Shown here piece by piece: positions 34,703 to 43,795 of a stretch of 64,000 nucleotides of DNA; the first letter of the stretch is position 1, and every line of letters starts with the position of its first letter. Source of the DNA: Nonomuraea glycinis (GTDB lineage: Bacteria; Actinomycetota; Actinomycetes; Streptosporangiales; Streptosporangiaceae); assembly GCF_014646515.1 (NCBI RefSeq), contig NZ_BMNK01000002.1, positions 765,343-829,342 on the forward strand. The letters are read 5' to 3'. Under the pieces are notes generated by a model. The model did not search any database. It was not told the DNA's origin and was given only the letters and a program-made list of their open reading frames with translations. Made by a program: the position numbers and the translations under genes.

Positions 34703-35260
34703 ATGACGAACCGGTTGCACCGCCCCACCCCGAACGAGCTCGACCCCGCCCGGCGCGAGCTGTACGAGACCATTACCGGCGGGCCCCGCGCGGCGGGTCC
34801 GTCCCTGTTCGCCCTGATGGACGAGGACGGGCGGCTGGCCGGGCCGTTCAACGCGATGCTGCTCGCGCCGGAGGTCGGGCAGGCGCTTCAGGCGCTGGGG
34901 GTGGCGATCCGCTACCGGTCCTCGCTCTCCGCGCGCGTCCGGGAGATGGCCATCCTGGCCGTCGCCGCGCGCTGGGACTGCGCGTTCGAGCGCCGCGCGC
35001 ACGAGGCGGTCGGCCGGTCGGCCGGGCTGGCCGAGGACGAGCTGTCCGCGCTGCGCGGCGGCTCGGCGCCCGTGCTCGCCGACCCGGCCGAGGCGGCCGC
35101 GATGAGCCTGGTCATGGCCCTGCTGGACGGGGACGCGGACGAGGGAACGTACGGCCACGCGGTGTCCGTCGGCGGGGAGCGGATGGTGTTCGAGCTGAGC
35201 ACGCTGGTCGGCTACTACGCGACCCTGGCGCTGCAGCTACGCGTCTTCCGGGTCCCCTAG
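34703..35260 (+). CDS. carboxymuconolactone decarboxylase-family protein
   Basis: A small alpha-helical protein of the CMD/AhpD superfamily, 185 residues. The core is REMAILAVAARWDCAFERRAHEAVGRSAGL. The CxxC pair of AhpD peroxidase partners is absent, so it is nearer the decarboxylase-like branch; the reaction is unknown. The ATG has only GGGG 2 nt upstream, so a GTG 18 nt earlier or a short leader is possible. It is divergent from the secreted protease and lies alone. Confidence 0.85.
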   Translation: MTNRLHRPTPNELDPARRELYETITGGPRAAGPSLFALMDEDGRLAGPFNAMLLAPEVGQALQALGVAIRYRSSLSARVREMAILAVAARWDCAFERRAHEAVGRSAGLAEDELSALRGGSAPVLADPAEAAAMSLVMALLDGDADEGTYGHAVSVGGERMVFELSTLVGYYATLALQLRVFRVP

Positions 35261-35387
35261 CTTTGTCCGATCAGACGCGGAAGTTGATCGCTCTGGCGTG
35301 ATTAGGTCCCCCTCAATCGGCATAACTCGGGTTACATTCACGGTGCTTTGCCTCTCTTATCCCCCAACATCGACTGAAGGGAGAGGT

Positions 35388-37484
35388 ATGAGAGCGAGAT
35401 CCGCGTTAGCGGCGATGGCTGCTGCGGTGATCCTCATGCCGGTCGGCGCTGCCCAGGCCACCGGCATCACCGCCCCACCGCCGGACGACCAGTTCCAGAA
35501 GGTGACGCTCAACGACCATCCGGGCGAGCCCATCGACCTGGCGGTGTTACCCGACTCGCGGGTGCTGCACACCACCCGCGCCGGCGTCGTCTGGTTGCAC
35601 GACCCCAAGACCGGGCTCAACACGGTGGCCGCCGAGCTCGACGTCTACCAGCACGACGAGGAGGGCCTGCAGAGCATCGCCCTCAGCCCCGGCTTCGGCA
35701 CGGGCGCCAAGAAGGACGACTGGGTCTACCTCTACTACTCGCCACCGCTCGACACCCCGATCGACGACCCGGCGACGCCGACCGTCAACGAGGGCGACGC
35801 CCCCTTCACCGGCACGCCGGCGGACTTCGCTCCCTTCAAGGGGCTGATCCGGCTGTCCCGGTTCCGTCTCACCGGCGCCACCCTCGACCTGCGTACCGAG
35901 CAGCGCGTCCTGGACGTGCCGGTGGACCGGGGCATCTGCTGCCACGTCGGCGGGGACATCGTCTTCGACGCCCAGGGCAACCTCTACCTGTCGACCGGCG
36001 ACGACACCAATCCGTTCTCCTCCGACGGCTACACCCCGATCGACGAGCGGGCCGACCGCAACCCGGCCTTCGACGCCCAGCGCAGCTCCGGCAACACCAA
36101 CGACCTGCGCGGCAAGGTCCTGCGCATCAAGGTCGGCGCGAACGGGTCCTACACGATCCCCCGAGGCAACCTCTTCCGGCCCGGCACGAAGGCCACCCGG
36201 CCGGAGATCTACGCGATGGGCCTGCGCAATCCCTTCCGGATCGAGCTGAACCGGTCCACCGGCGAGCTGTACGTCGCCGACTACTCGCCCGACGCGAACG
36301 CCGCCAATCCGCAGCGCGGCCCGGCGGGGCACGGCAAGTGGACGACGATTCGCAAGTCCGGCAATTACGGCTGGCCGTATTGTGCGACGGCGCAGCTCCC
36401 TTACCGCGACTACGACTTCGCGACCGGAACGTCAGGCGCGGCGTTCAGCTGCACCGCGCCCGTCAACGACTCACCGCACAACACCGGCCTGCGCGAGCTG
36501 CCACCGGTGTCGCAGCCGAACGTGTGGTACTCCTACGGCGCGTCGCAGGAGTTCCCGAAGCTCGGCACCGGCGGTATCGGCCCGATGGCCGGGCCCGCGT
36601 ACGACTACGACCCGCGTGCCGCGCACGGCCGCGCGAGTGTGGCCTGGCCGCGCTACTACGACGGCGTCCCGCTGTTCTACGAGTGGACCCGCGACTACGT
36701 CAAGGCGTTCCACCAGGACGGGCGGCGGATCGAGGACGTGCTGCCGTCCATCGTCTTCGACAACCCGATGGACCTGGAGTTCGGCCCCGACGGCGCTCTC
36801 TACGTGCTGGAGTACGGCGACGGCTACTTCCAGGAGAATCCGGACGCCCAGCTGGCGCGCATCGACTACATCGGCCGCGACGGCAACCACTCGCCCATCC
36901 CGGCCGCCGCCGCGTCGGTGACCGCCGGACTCGCGCCGCTCACCGTCCAGTTCACCAGCGACGGCACCACCGACCCGGACGGCGACCGGCTCCAGTACGC
37001 GTGGGACTTCAACGCCGACGGCAGGGTCGACTCGCGCAGGGCCGAGGCGTCCTACACCTTCAAGGAGAACGGCCTCTTCAACGCCACGCTCAAGGTCACC
37101 GACAGTCGCGGCAGGTCCGCCGCCACCTCGGTGCGGATCGTGATCGGCAACGCCCCGCCGGTCGTGGAGCTGGTCCGGCCCGCCACGGGAGACCCGTTCG
37201 CCTTCGGGGACGTGGTCGAGTTCGAGGTGCGGGTCACCGACGACCAGGCGGTGGACTGCGCCCGCGTGACCGTGGACTACATCCTCGGCCATGACGAGCA
37301 CGGCCACGGCCAGTCCACCGCCCGCGGCTGCACGGGCTCCATCCAGACCACCGTGCCGAGCGGGCACGACCCGGGCACCGACGACCTCACCGGCGTCTTC
37401 GTCGCCACCTACACCGACTCCGGCGAAGGTGACCTGCCGCCGCTGACCGGCACCGCCAGGGTCGTCCTGGATCCCACACCTTAG
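35388..37484 (+). CDS. secreted PQQ-type sugar dehydrogenase with PKD domain
   Basis: An exported glucose/sorbosone dehydrogenase-like protein, 698 residues. After the signal peptide (about 1-25) comes a six-bladed beta-propeller (about 30-500) with GLQSIALSPGFG, YAMGLRNPFRIELN and DNPMDLEFGPDGALYVLEYG. A PKD domain follows (about 505-600: DPDGDRLQYAWDFNADGRVDS), then an Ig-like C-terminal domain. Family members oxidise sugars using PQQ at the propeller centre. AAGGGAG precedes the ATG. A Tat-exported TIM-barrel isomerase follows after 16 nt and is probably cotranscribed. Confidence 0.9.
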   Translation: MRARSALAAMAAAVILMPVGAAQATGITAPPPDDQFQKVTLNDHPGEPIDLAVLPDSRVLHTTRAGVVWLHDPKTGLNTVAAELDVYQHDEEGLQSIALSPGFGTGAKKDDWVYLYYSPPLDTPIDDPATPTVNEGDAPFTGTPADFAPFKGLIRLSRFRLTGATLDLRTEQRVLDVPVDRGICCHVGGDIVFDAQGNLYLSTGDDTNPFSSDGYTPIDERADRNPAFDAQRSSGNTNDLRGKVLRIKVGANGSYTIPRGNLFRPGTKATRPEIYAMGLRNPFRIELNRSTGELYVADYSPDANAANPQRGPAGHGKWTTIRKSGNYGWPYCATAQLPYRDYDFATGTSGAAFSCTAPVNDSPHNTGLRELPPVSQPNVWYSYGASQEFPKLGTGGIGPMAGPAYDYDPRAAHGRASVAWPRYYDGVPLFYEWTRDYVKAFHQDGRRIEDVLPSIVFDNPMDLEFGPDGALYVLEYGDGYFQENPDAQLARIDYIGRDGNHSPIPAAAASVTAGLAPLTVQFTSDGTTDPDGDRLQYAWDFNADGRVDSRRAEASYTFKENGLFNATLKVTDSRGRSAATSVRIVIGNAPPVVELVRPATGDPFAFGDVVEFEVRVTDDQAVDCARVTVDYILGHDEHGHGQSTARGCTGSIQTTVPSGHDPGTDDLTGVFVATYTDSGEGDLPPLTGTARVVLDPTP

Positions 37485-37500
37485 GAAAGAGGAGATCCCC

Positions 37501-38397
37501 ATGTGCTATGGCTACGGCCCCAGCAGGCGGTCCCTGCTCGCCGCGGGCCTCGGACTCGGGGCGGCCGCCCTCGCCGCCTCTCCCGCCGCGGCGGCGGCGC
37601 ACCCCCACCGCCCCGGCGGGCGCCGCCACATCCCTCCGAGCCAGATCAGCATGCAGCTCTGGACGGTGCGCGACGACCTGTCCAAGAACTACGACGCCAC
37701 CCTCGCGTACCTGGCCGAGATCGGCTATCCGAGGATCGAGGTCGCGCTGGGCTACTTCGGCCGTACGGCTCAGCAACTCCGCGAGTTCCTGGACGGGCTG
37801 GGCATCCGGGCCACCTCCAGCCATGACGGCATCAGCCCCGACGCCGCCGGCCTGGACACGAAGATCCAGAACGCGCTGACCCTGGGCCAGCGCTACATGG
37901 TGGTGCCGTACCTCGCCTCCGACAGCCTGGACCAGTGGAAGACGTGGGCCGAGCAGATGAACGTCGAGGCGGCGGCGGCCCGGCGGGCCGGGCTGCGGTA
38001 CGGCTACCACAACCACGCCCACGAGTTCACCACCGACCTCGGCGGCGGCAGGACGCCGTGGGACGTGCTCACCGCCGAGCTCGACCCGCGCCTGGTCCAC
38101 CTGGAGATCGACCTCTACTGGGCGGTCACCGGCGGCGTCGGGCGCGGCGCCCGTGACCCGGTGCGCTTCGCGCTCGACGTCATCCGCAAGGCGCCGCAGC
38201 GCGTCCTGCAGTTCCACGTCAAGGACCGGCACCTGGACGGCGACATGGCCGACCTCGGCACCGGGACCATCGATTTCCGCCGCATATTCGACAAGCACCA
38301 GGTCCAGGAATACATCGTGGAGAACGACACTCCCGATGTCACTCCGGAGCAGACCTCGCGGGTCGGATATCGCTATCTGCGCAAACTGAAGTACTGA
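37501..38397 (+). CDS. Tat-exported sugar isomerase/epimerase-like TIM barrel
   Basis: A member of the xylose-isomerase-like AP endonuclease 2 superfamily, 298 residues. A twin-arginine signal PSRRSLLAAGLGLGAA covers the N-terminus, so the protein acts outside the membrane, consistent with metal loading before export. The barrel has metal-site segments YGYHNHAHEF, HLEIDLYWA and QFHVKDRHLDGD. GGAG lies upstream of the ATG. With the sugar dehydrogenase it may process an extracellular sugar or sugar acid (inference). Confidence 0.88.
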   Translation: MCYGYGPSRRSLLAAGLGLGAAALAASPAAAAAHPHRPGGRRHIPPSQISMQLWTVRDDLSKNYDATLAYLAEIGYPRIEVALGYFGRTAQQLREFLDGLGIRATSSHDGISPDAAGLDTKIQNALTLGQRYMVVPYLASDSLDQWKTWAEQMNVEAAAARRAGLRYGYHNHAHEFTTDLGGGRTPWDVLTAELDPRLVHLEIDLYWAVTGGVGRGARDPVRFALDVIRKAPQRVLQFHVKDRHLDGDMADLGTGTIDFRRIFDKHQVQEYIVENDTPDVTPEQTSRVGYRYLRKLKY

Positions 38398-38405
38398 TCC
38401 GCGTA

Positions 38406-38436
38406 CCGCCGGGCCCGGCACTGCCGGGCCCGGCGG
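38406..38436 (+). terminator. strong hairpin terminator
   Basis: A perfect 14-bp stem, CCGCCGGGCCCGGC with its complement, and a 3-nt ACT loop, 8 nt after the isomerase stop. Confidence 0.8.
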
Positions 38437-38460
38437 CCAGCTCAGCGGCCTCGTACAGCG

Positions 38461-38515
38461 CATATGCCTTTAAATAATAATAAAACCGGACATTATTTAT
38501 AGGCGCATGGAAGAA
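38461..38515. other. AT-rich island with 8-bp inverted repeat
   Basis: This stretch upstream of the NTPase gene is far more AT-rich than its surroundings. TAAATAAT (38471-38478) is repeated in inverse as ATTATTTA (38492-38499). It may hold the promoter and an operator for the NTPase-receptor pair, or mark a recombination junction. I see no clean -35/-10 pair. Confidence 0.55.
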
Positions 38516-38598
38516 CTGCAGAACAAAGGCAGTCGCGGAACTGAAAGACCTGCTAAATTTCCTCCCAATTCTTGAGGTCAGGATCGGGAAGGATACGT

Positions 38599-40593
38599 AT
38601 GGAGGTTCCGCCACGGTCGAGCCTGGTTTCGCTGATCGACCAGTTCATCCAGGTGGAGACCGGCCCCCAGGTTCCCCGGGATTTCCCCCGCCCGATCCTG
38701 GTCCTCGAAGGGATCGGCGGCTCCGGCCGCTCGCACATCCTCGATGACACCTGGCGGCGGTGGGCGAAGCGGACCCCGATCGCCAAGGTGGATCCGCTGG
38801 TCGGGGCCGACGACGGCGACTCCATGCGTGCCGTGCTCACCGCCGTCATGCTGGGCCTGACGGCCGAGGTGCCCGGCTACCGGGTCGCCTTCCCCCGGGT
38901 GGTGCTGGCGCACATCGCGATGTCCGCCCCGATCACCGTGGCCGACCCGAAGAAGAGCATGCTGGCCATGCGCGAGCGGATCAACGCCTACCAGGACCGG
39001 AGCCTGGTGGTCACGCTGCTGCGCAGGCTGCTGGCCATGGCCGCCGGCTCGCTCGGCCTCGATGCCGCGAGCCTGGATGTGACTCTGGAGCAGATGACCG
39101 GGCGGCTGGACCGGTCGGGCCTGCGGTCCAGACTGCTGTGGCGGGACGCGCTGGCCTGGTTCGAGCACCAGGACCAGGGCTTCCGGCACGACCCCGAGCG
39201 CGCGCTGGTGCGTCTGAGCCTTCAGGCCGACGTGCGGGACGCCGGCGTGCAGGAGGACGTCGACCGGCTGCTGGTGGCGGCGCTGCTGGCCGATCTGCGG
39301 AGCAGCTTCGACCGCGCGGTCAACCACCCGTCCCGCGCGGTCGTGCTGCTCGACAACGGCGACGTCCCCTCGGCGGCCCGGTTCATGAAGACCCTGGTCA
39401 AGGTGCGCGACCTCCTGGCGCGGCACCAGGTGCCCCGGGACCCGCTGACCGTGATCACCACCAGCGGCGGCTACCTCCTGGCCGACTCGGCGGGCCTGAG
39501 CGGCCGGGCCATGCAATGGCCGGAGTCCGCGCTGGCCGGCCTGTCCGACGCCGACCTGAGCGAGGCCAGGACGTGGCTGCGGGTCCTGCTGGACGGCCTC
39601 ACCGCCGACGCCGTCCAGCACCTGGTGGCGACCGATCTCACCCCGTGGCCCTCCGCGCTCGGCACCGGCACCATCACCCGTGCCGTCCGGCTGCTCACCG
39701 ACGGGCACGCCGAGGCCACCCACCTGGTGCTGGCCCGGCTCCGGGAGGATCCGACGCTCATCGACGAGCTGGGACTGGTGCTGGCCGAGCGCGTGCCGGA
39801 CCCGGGCCAGACGATGGAGAGCTACCTGATCGACAAGATCACGATGGATCTGAGCCCGCGCCGGCGGCTCCTCGCGCCTCTCCGCGAGGCCCTGATCACG
39901 CTGGCCGGGGCGCGGGACACCGATGAGGCGCGGTGCCTGACGTCCCTGCTGGGCAACGCGGTGCACGCCGAGCCGATCCTGTTCTGCTCGCCGTCCCTGT
40001 GGCCGACCCCGCTGTCCACGGAGCCGGAGAGGTGGGCGATGGCGCCGTTCGTACGCTTCCTGCTGTTACGCGAGCTGAGCGCGCGGCCGGACAACCACCA
40101 GGCGAGCTGGACCAAGGTCTTCGAACGGCTCCGGGACCACACCGAGGACCATGACGTCCGCGGCAGACTCCATCACGAGCTCGCTCTGGGGGAGCACGAG
40201 GTCGTCGTGGATGAGCTGCTGAGGCTCCTGGGTGAGATGCCGGGGACCACGTGGCTGGAGCACCTCGACCGAATCGTCGCCACCCCCGGCCTCCGCACCA
40301 CCGACCCGTCGGCGGATCCCCGCAGCGCCACCGCTCCGGCGGCGGATCCCCGCAGTGCCACCGGTCCGGAGTCCGCTCACCCCGACCGGGCGGCGGACCC
40401 CCGCCGCGCGGCCGTCGCCCAGCTTGTCACCGCCGTGCATCGGCTCGCCGATCCGCTGCTCAGCGACCGGGAGACCCGCCGCGGCCTGTACGTCATCGCG
40501 GCTGAGGAGTGCAGGCGGCTGTCCGACGCCGACGCCCTGCCCTTCCTCGAACGCGCCCAGCATTTCCAGAAGCTGGCCGACTCCCTGGCCTGA
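38599..40593 (+). CDS. P-loop NTPase-like protein with Arg in Walker A, unknown function
   Basis: A 664-residue cytosolic protein I cannot assign to a named family. The N-terminus has a STAND/NACHT-like phosphate loop GIGGSGRS (residues 38-45), with Arg44 where Lys is normal. A Walker-B-like VVLLDNGD follows with Asp252. The rest is helical and Leu-rich, with a duplicated ADPRSAT stretch near 575-590. The ATG lies 6 nt after GAAGG. A gene for a membrane-anchored receptor-like protein starts 47 nt later, so the two probably act together as sensor and effector (inference). ATP hydrolysis may be weak or lost. Confidence 0.75.
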   Translation: MEVPPRSSLVSLIDQFIQVETGPQVPRDFPRPILVLEGIGGSGRSHILDDTWRRWAKRTPIAKVDPLVGADDGDSMRAVLTAVMLGLTAEVPGYRVAFPRVVLAHIAMSAPITVADPKKSMLAMRERINAYQDRSLVVTLLRRLLAMAAGSLGLDAASLDVTLEQMTGRLDRSGLRSRLLWRDALAWFEHQDQGFRHDPERALVRLSLQADVRDAGVQEDVDRLLVAALLADLRSSFDRAVNHPSRAVVLLDNGDVPSAARFMKTLVKVRDLLARHQVPRDPLTVITTSGGYLLADSAGLSGRAMQWPESALAGLSDADLSEARTWLRVLLDGLTADAVQHLVATDLTPWPSALGTGTITRAVRLLTDGHAEATHLVLARLREDPTLIDELGLVLAERVPDPGQTMESYLIDKITMDLSPRRRLLAPLREALITLAGARDTDEARCLTSLLGNAVHAEPILFCSPSLWPTPLSTEPERWAMAPFVRFLLLRELSARPDNHQASWTKVFERLRDHTEDHDVRGRLHHELALGEHEVVVDELLRLLGEMPGTTWLEHLDRIVATPGLRTTDPSADPRSATAPAADPRSATGPESAHPDRAADPRRAAVAQLVTAVHRLADPLLSDRETRRGLYVIAAEECRRLSDADALPFLERAQHFQKLADSLA

Positions 40594-40640
40594 CCGACCA
40601 CCCCGCCCGCGCGGGGATCGTCCCACTGGAGCCAACGACA

Positions 40641-42215
40641 TTGGACACTCCCACCTACCTGTGGCAGATCTTCCCGAATCCCAGGCGGTTTCCGAAGACG
40701 TTCGTGCCCTGGTGGCGCCTGGCCGTCGCCCTCACCCTCGTGCCCGGCGTGGTGATCCTCACCCCCGCGCTGGCCAAGCGGCTCTCCTGCCGCCCCGGGC
40801 TGCCGGTGACCGAGGTGTGGGAGCAGGCGGGGGAATGCGTCGGGCTCAGCGACGGGCCGTACGCCTTCGGTCGTCCTGAGCTCGCCGACGTGATGACGAA
40901 GATCGCGCAGCAGAACGAGGCCGCGCGGGAGGGCTCGTGCGCCCCCGGCACCGAGCCGGTGACGGTCGGCGTGCTGCTGACCCTCACCTCGGTGGGAGCC
41001 GGCGGCCGGGCCCTGGACCAGCTCGAAGGCATCACCGCGGCCCAGGCGAGCGCCAACGCGAACAAGGCCGAGTGCGTCTACCCGATCCGGCTGCGGGTGG
41101 CCCAGATGGGAGCCACGGAGCAGGCGGCGACCGAGACGGCCGGGCTGCTCGCCGGTGACGTGGTCGCCGTCGTCGGCATGGGGCTGAGCCTTCAGGAGAG
41201 CGCCGACGCCGCCGAGGTGCTGGCGGACAAGCGCATCCCCATGGTCAGCGACGTGATCACGGCCGAGGGGTTCGACGCGAACGGCTCACGGCAGGACAAC
41301 CCCGACTACGGGCGCTGCGACCCCTCGCACACCTACAAGAACGGCGTCGGCAGGGGATACTTTCACCGCGTCTCCTATCGCAACGCGGTGCAGATCGAGC
41401 AGCTCGCGAAGTATCTGGAGCCGGCCAGGAGGACGCTCAAGTTCGTCGTGACGCCGATCACCATGGACGACCCGTACACCTGCACGGCGCTGCCCCTCGT
41501 GCACGCCAGGTTCGACACGAGGTCCCGGCCGGTGCAGGAGGTGAAGTTCGATCCCGCGGACGTGACGACGGTGAAGCAGTCGGCGCAGCGCATCTGCGCC
41601 AGCGCGGGGGAGGTGAGCGTCTTCTACGGCGCGCGGGCCAGCCACCTGCCGCAGTTCCTCCAGCGGCTCGCGGAGCAGTCCGAACGCGGGCAGTGCCTGT
41701 TCACCGGCATCACCGTCGTCAGCACCTCGGACGCGGCGAGGCTGCGCGGCAAGGAGGTCGACCCGCATCTCGAAGGGCAGCGCCTGGCGATCCTCCGCAC
41801 GCCGACGTTCACGAGCGGAACCGTCAAGCTGGTCTACACACCGCTGGCCGATCCGGACGTGCTGCCGGACGGCGGCGGGATGGCGACGCTGCGGCAGTCG
41901 TTCGCCACCCTGCGCTTCGATCCGGCGCACCTGAACAGCGGGTGGGCGATCGCCGGCTTCGACGCCATGACCACCGTCGCCGGCGCGATCAACACCCTTC
42001 CCGAGCGGCAGTCGGTCACCTCCTCCCAGATCAACGCCGCGATCGGCGGGTTCGTCCAGGGCGGCGTGACGGTCGGCGGCGCCAGCGGGAACATCACCTT
42101 CGACAACTTCGGCAACCGCGACGACTCGGTGCCCGCCGTCGTGCGGCTCTGCCCCGCTCAGGGGGGTGGCGAGCCCAGGACCGTCCCGGTCTATCCGGTC
42201 GAGACACCGTGCTGA
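40641..42215 (+). CDS. membrane-anchored type I periplasmic-binding-fold receptor
   Basis: A 524-residue protein with one membrane segment at about 24-45 (WWRLAVALTLVPGVVILTPALA), without a lipobox. A large external domain of the branched-chain amino-acid receptor fold (Peripla_BP_6/ANF-like) follows: VTVGVLLTLTSVGAGG, VVAVVGMGLS, IPMVSDVITAEGF and GWAIAGFDAMTTVAGA. Cysteines are unusually frequent for an actinobacterial binding protein. No permease or ABC ATPase is linked, so it is probably a receptor, not a transporter part. The TTG start has GGAG 9 nt upstream and no ATG/GTG alternative nearby. It pairs with the preceding NTPase. Confidence 0.78.
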   Translation: MDTPTYLWQIFPNPRRFPKTFVPWWRLAVALTLVPGVVILTPALAKRLSCRPGLPVTEVWEQAGECVGLSDGPYAFGRPELADVMTKIAQQNEAAREGSCAPGTEPVTVGVLLTLTSVGAGGRALDQLEGITAAQASANANKAECVYPIRLRVAQMGATEQAATETAGLLAGDVVAVVGMGLSLQESADAAEVLADKRIPMVSDVITAEGFDANGSRQDNPDYGRCDPSHTYKNGVGRGYFHRVSYRNAVQIEQLAKYLEPARRTLKFVVTPITMDDPYTCTALPLVHARFDTRSRPVQEVKFDPADVTTVKQSAQRICASAGEVSVFYGARASHLPQFLQRLAEQSERGQCLFTGITVVSTSDAARLRGKEVDPHLEGQRLAILRTPTFTSGTVKLVYTPLADPDVLPDGGGMATLRQSFATLRFDPAHLNSGWAIAGFDAMTTVAGAINTLPERQSVTSSQINAAIGGFVQGGVTVGGASGNITFDNFGNRDDSVPAVVRLCPAQGGGEPRTVPVYPVETPC

Positions 42216-42254
42216 CCGACGGAGCCGGGGTCTCCACCGGCCGGAGCTCAGCCG

Positions 42255-43757
42255 TCACGTGGAACAGCGGGTGAGCAGCGCGGGCGAACGGTGGGTCCAC
42301 CGGCCGCCGAGCAGGGTGCCGACGATCTCGATGCCGCGCAGCTCGGCCGGGCCGAGGTCGGCGGGATCGTGCGCGGTGAGCATCAGGTCGGCGGGGTCGC
42401 CCGGCCGCACCCACGCCCGGCCTCTGCTGGCGGCGGGCAGCGCCGAGGTCAGCGGGATCGCCTGCTCGGGGTGCCAGGGGGCGCGGTCGTCGTCGGTCCT
42501 GGCGATCGCGGAGGCGATGCCGTCCCAGGGGTCCAGCGGCGAGACGGGCGCGTCCGAGCCGAGCTCCAGCCGCGCGCCCGCGGCCAGCAGGTCGGCGTAG
42601 GCGAAGGCCCGGCCGGTCCTGCCGTGCCAGTGCCGGTCGGCCACGTCCCTGTCGTCGGGCGCGTGTGCGGGCTGCACTCCCGCGATCAGGTCCGGCCTGG
42701 CGAACCTGGCGAAGTCCGCCGGCCGGAGCAGCTGGGCGTGCTCGATCCGGCCGGGGCAGCCGACGCTGTCGAAGGCGTCCAGGGCGATGCCCGCCGCCAG
42801 GTCGCCGATGGCGTGCACGGCCGGGTGCAGGCCGTGCGCGGCGGCCCGTGCCATCGTGGCGCGCAGGTCCTCCGGCGGGGTCTCCAGCAGCCCGTGTGAG
42901 CTCGTGCCGGGGTAGGGGGCCTCGCAGTAGGCGGTCCTGGTGTTCAGCGAGCCGTCCACGAAGATCTTCACCGGGCCGACCTCCAGCAGGCCGCCGGAGC
43001 CCGCCACGACCTCGCCGGTGCGCAGGCCCCGGTCGATGGCCTCCGCCAACCGGCCCTTGGGGATCGTGCAGGTGACCCGTACGTCCAGGCGGTGCTCGCG
43101 GGCCCGCCGGGTCCAGTCGGTGACGTTGTCGGCCAGCTCGAAGTCCTGCATCCCGACGACGCCGCGCGCGGCGGCGGCCGTGGTCGCCTCGGCCACCCAG
43201 CGGTCCAGTTCGGCCGGCGGCGGCGGGGGCAGCTCGGCCACGGCCGTGTAGCACTCCTGCTCGCGCAGCACCCCGGTCGGGTGATCGCCCCTGCCGATGA
43301 GGGCCAGCGCGGCGGGGCTGAGCCAGGCGGTGTGCAGGTCCTTGCTGATCATCACGATGGGTCTGCCGGGGGCCGCGGCCTCCAGCATCGTCTTGCCGGG
43401 GGTGTCGGGCCACAGGCCGTCGCGGAAGCCGTACCCGACGGTGAGGCTGGAGCCGACAGCGAGGCCGGAGCCGACGGTGAGGCCGGAGCCGGGCAGCATC
43501 AGGGCGACGGCCTCGCGCGCCGAGCGCGCGGCGCTGAGGTCGACGCGGCGGCGGGCCTGCGCCCACTGGACGGCGTGCACGTGCGCGTCCCACAGTCCGG
43601 GCAGCAGCGTGGCGCCCTGAACGTCCACCGACTCGTCGGCGGGGGGAGGCTCGGCGCTCACCTCGGTGACGCGGCCGCCGGTGATCAGGACGTGCCGGAT
43701 CGGCCCGCGCAGGCCGAGCCGCGCGTTACGCAGCAAGAGAGAGGAGGACATGGCCAT
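42255..43757 (-). CDS. amidohydrolase, YtcJ-like
   Basis: A metal-dependent hydrolase of the amidohydrolase superfamily, YtcJ/exoenzyme-regulator-like branch, 500 residues. The first metal motif is WDAHVHAV. Later features are HAIGDLAAGIALDAF, RIEHAQLL and ELGSDAPVSPLDPW. A repetitive GSGLTVGSGLAVGSSLTVG stretch near 90-108 arises from DNA duplication and may be a flexible loop. ATG codons at 43757 and 43751 are both possible, with no clear ribosome site, so a short-leader transcript is likely. It is divergent from an M14 peptidase. Substrate unknown. Confidence 0.88.
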   Translation of the reverse strand: MAMSSSLLLRNARLGLRGPIRHVLITGGRVTEVSAEPPPADESVDVQGATLLPGLWDAHVHAVQWAQARRRVDLSAARSAREAVALMLPGSGLTVGSGLAVGSSLTVGYGFRDGLWPDTPGKTMLEAAAPGRPIVMISKDLHTAWLSPAALALIGRGDHPTGVLREQECYTAVAELPPPPPAELDRWVAEATTAAAARGVVGMQDFELADNVTDWTRRAREHRLDVRVTCTIPKGRLAEAIDRGLRTGEVVAGSGGLLEVGPVKIFVDGSLNTRTAYCEAPYPGTSSHGLLETPPEDLRATMARAAAHGLHPAVHAIGDLAAGIALDAFDSVGCPGRIEHAQLLRPADFARFARPDLIAGVQPAHAPDDRDVADRHWHGRTGRAFAYADLLAAGARLELGSDAPVSPLDPWDGIASAIARTDDDRAPWHPEQAIPLTSALPAASRGRAWVRPGDPADLMLTAHDPADLGPAELRGIEIVGTLLGGRWTHRSPALLTRCST

Positions 43758-43795
43758 GACGTTAGGAGGGACGGCACCGCCAGGCTCTCACCGGG

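Noticed and set aside
38461..38598. Junction of a mobile element or genomic island.
   Set aside because: The AT-rich patch is short. No integrase, transposase, tRNA target or flanking direct repeats were seen.
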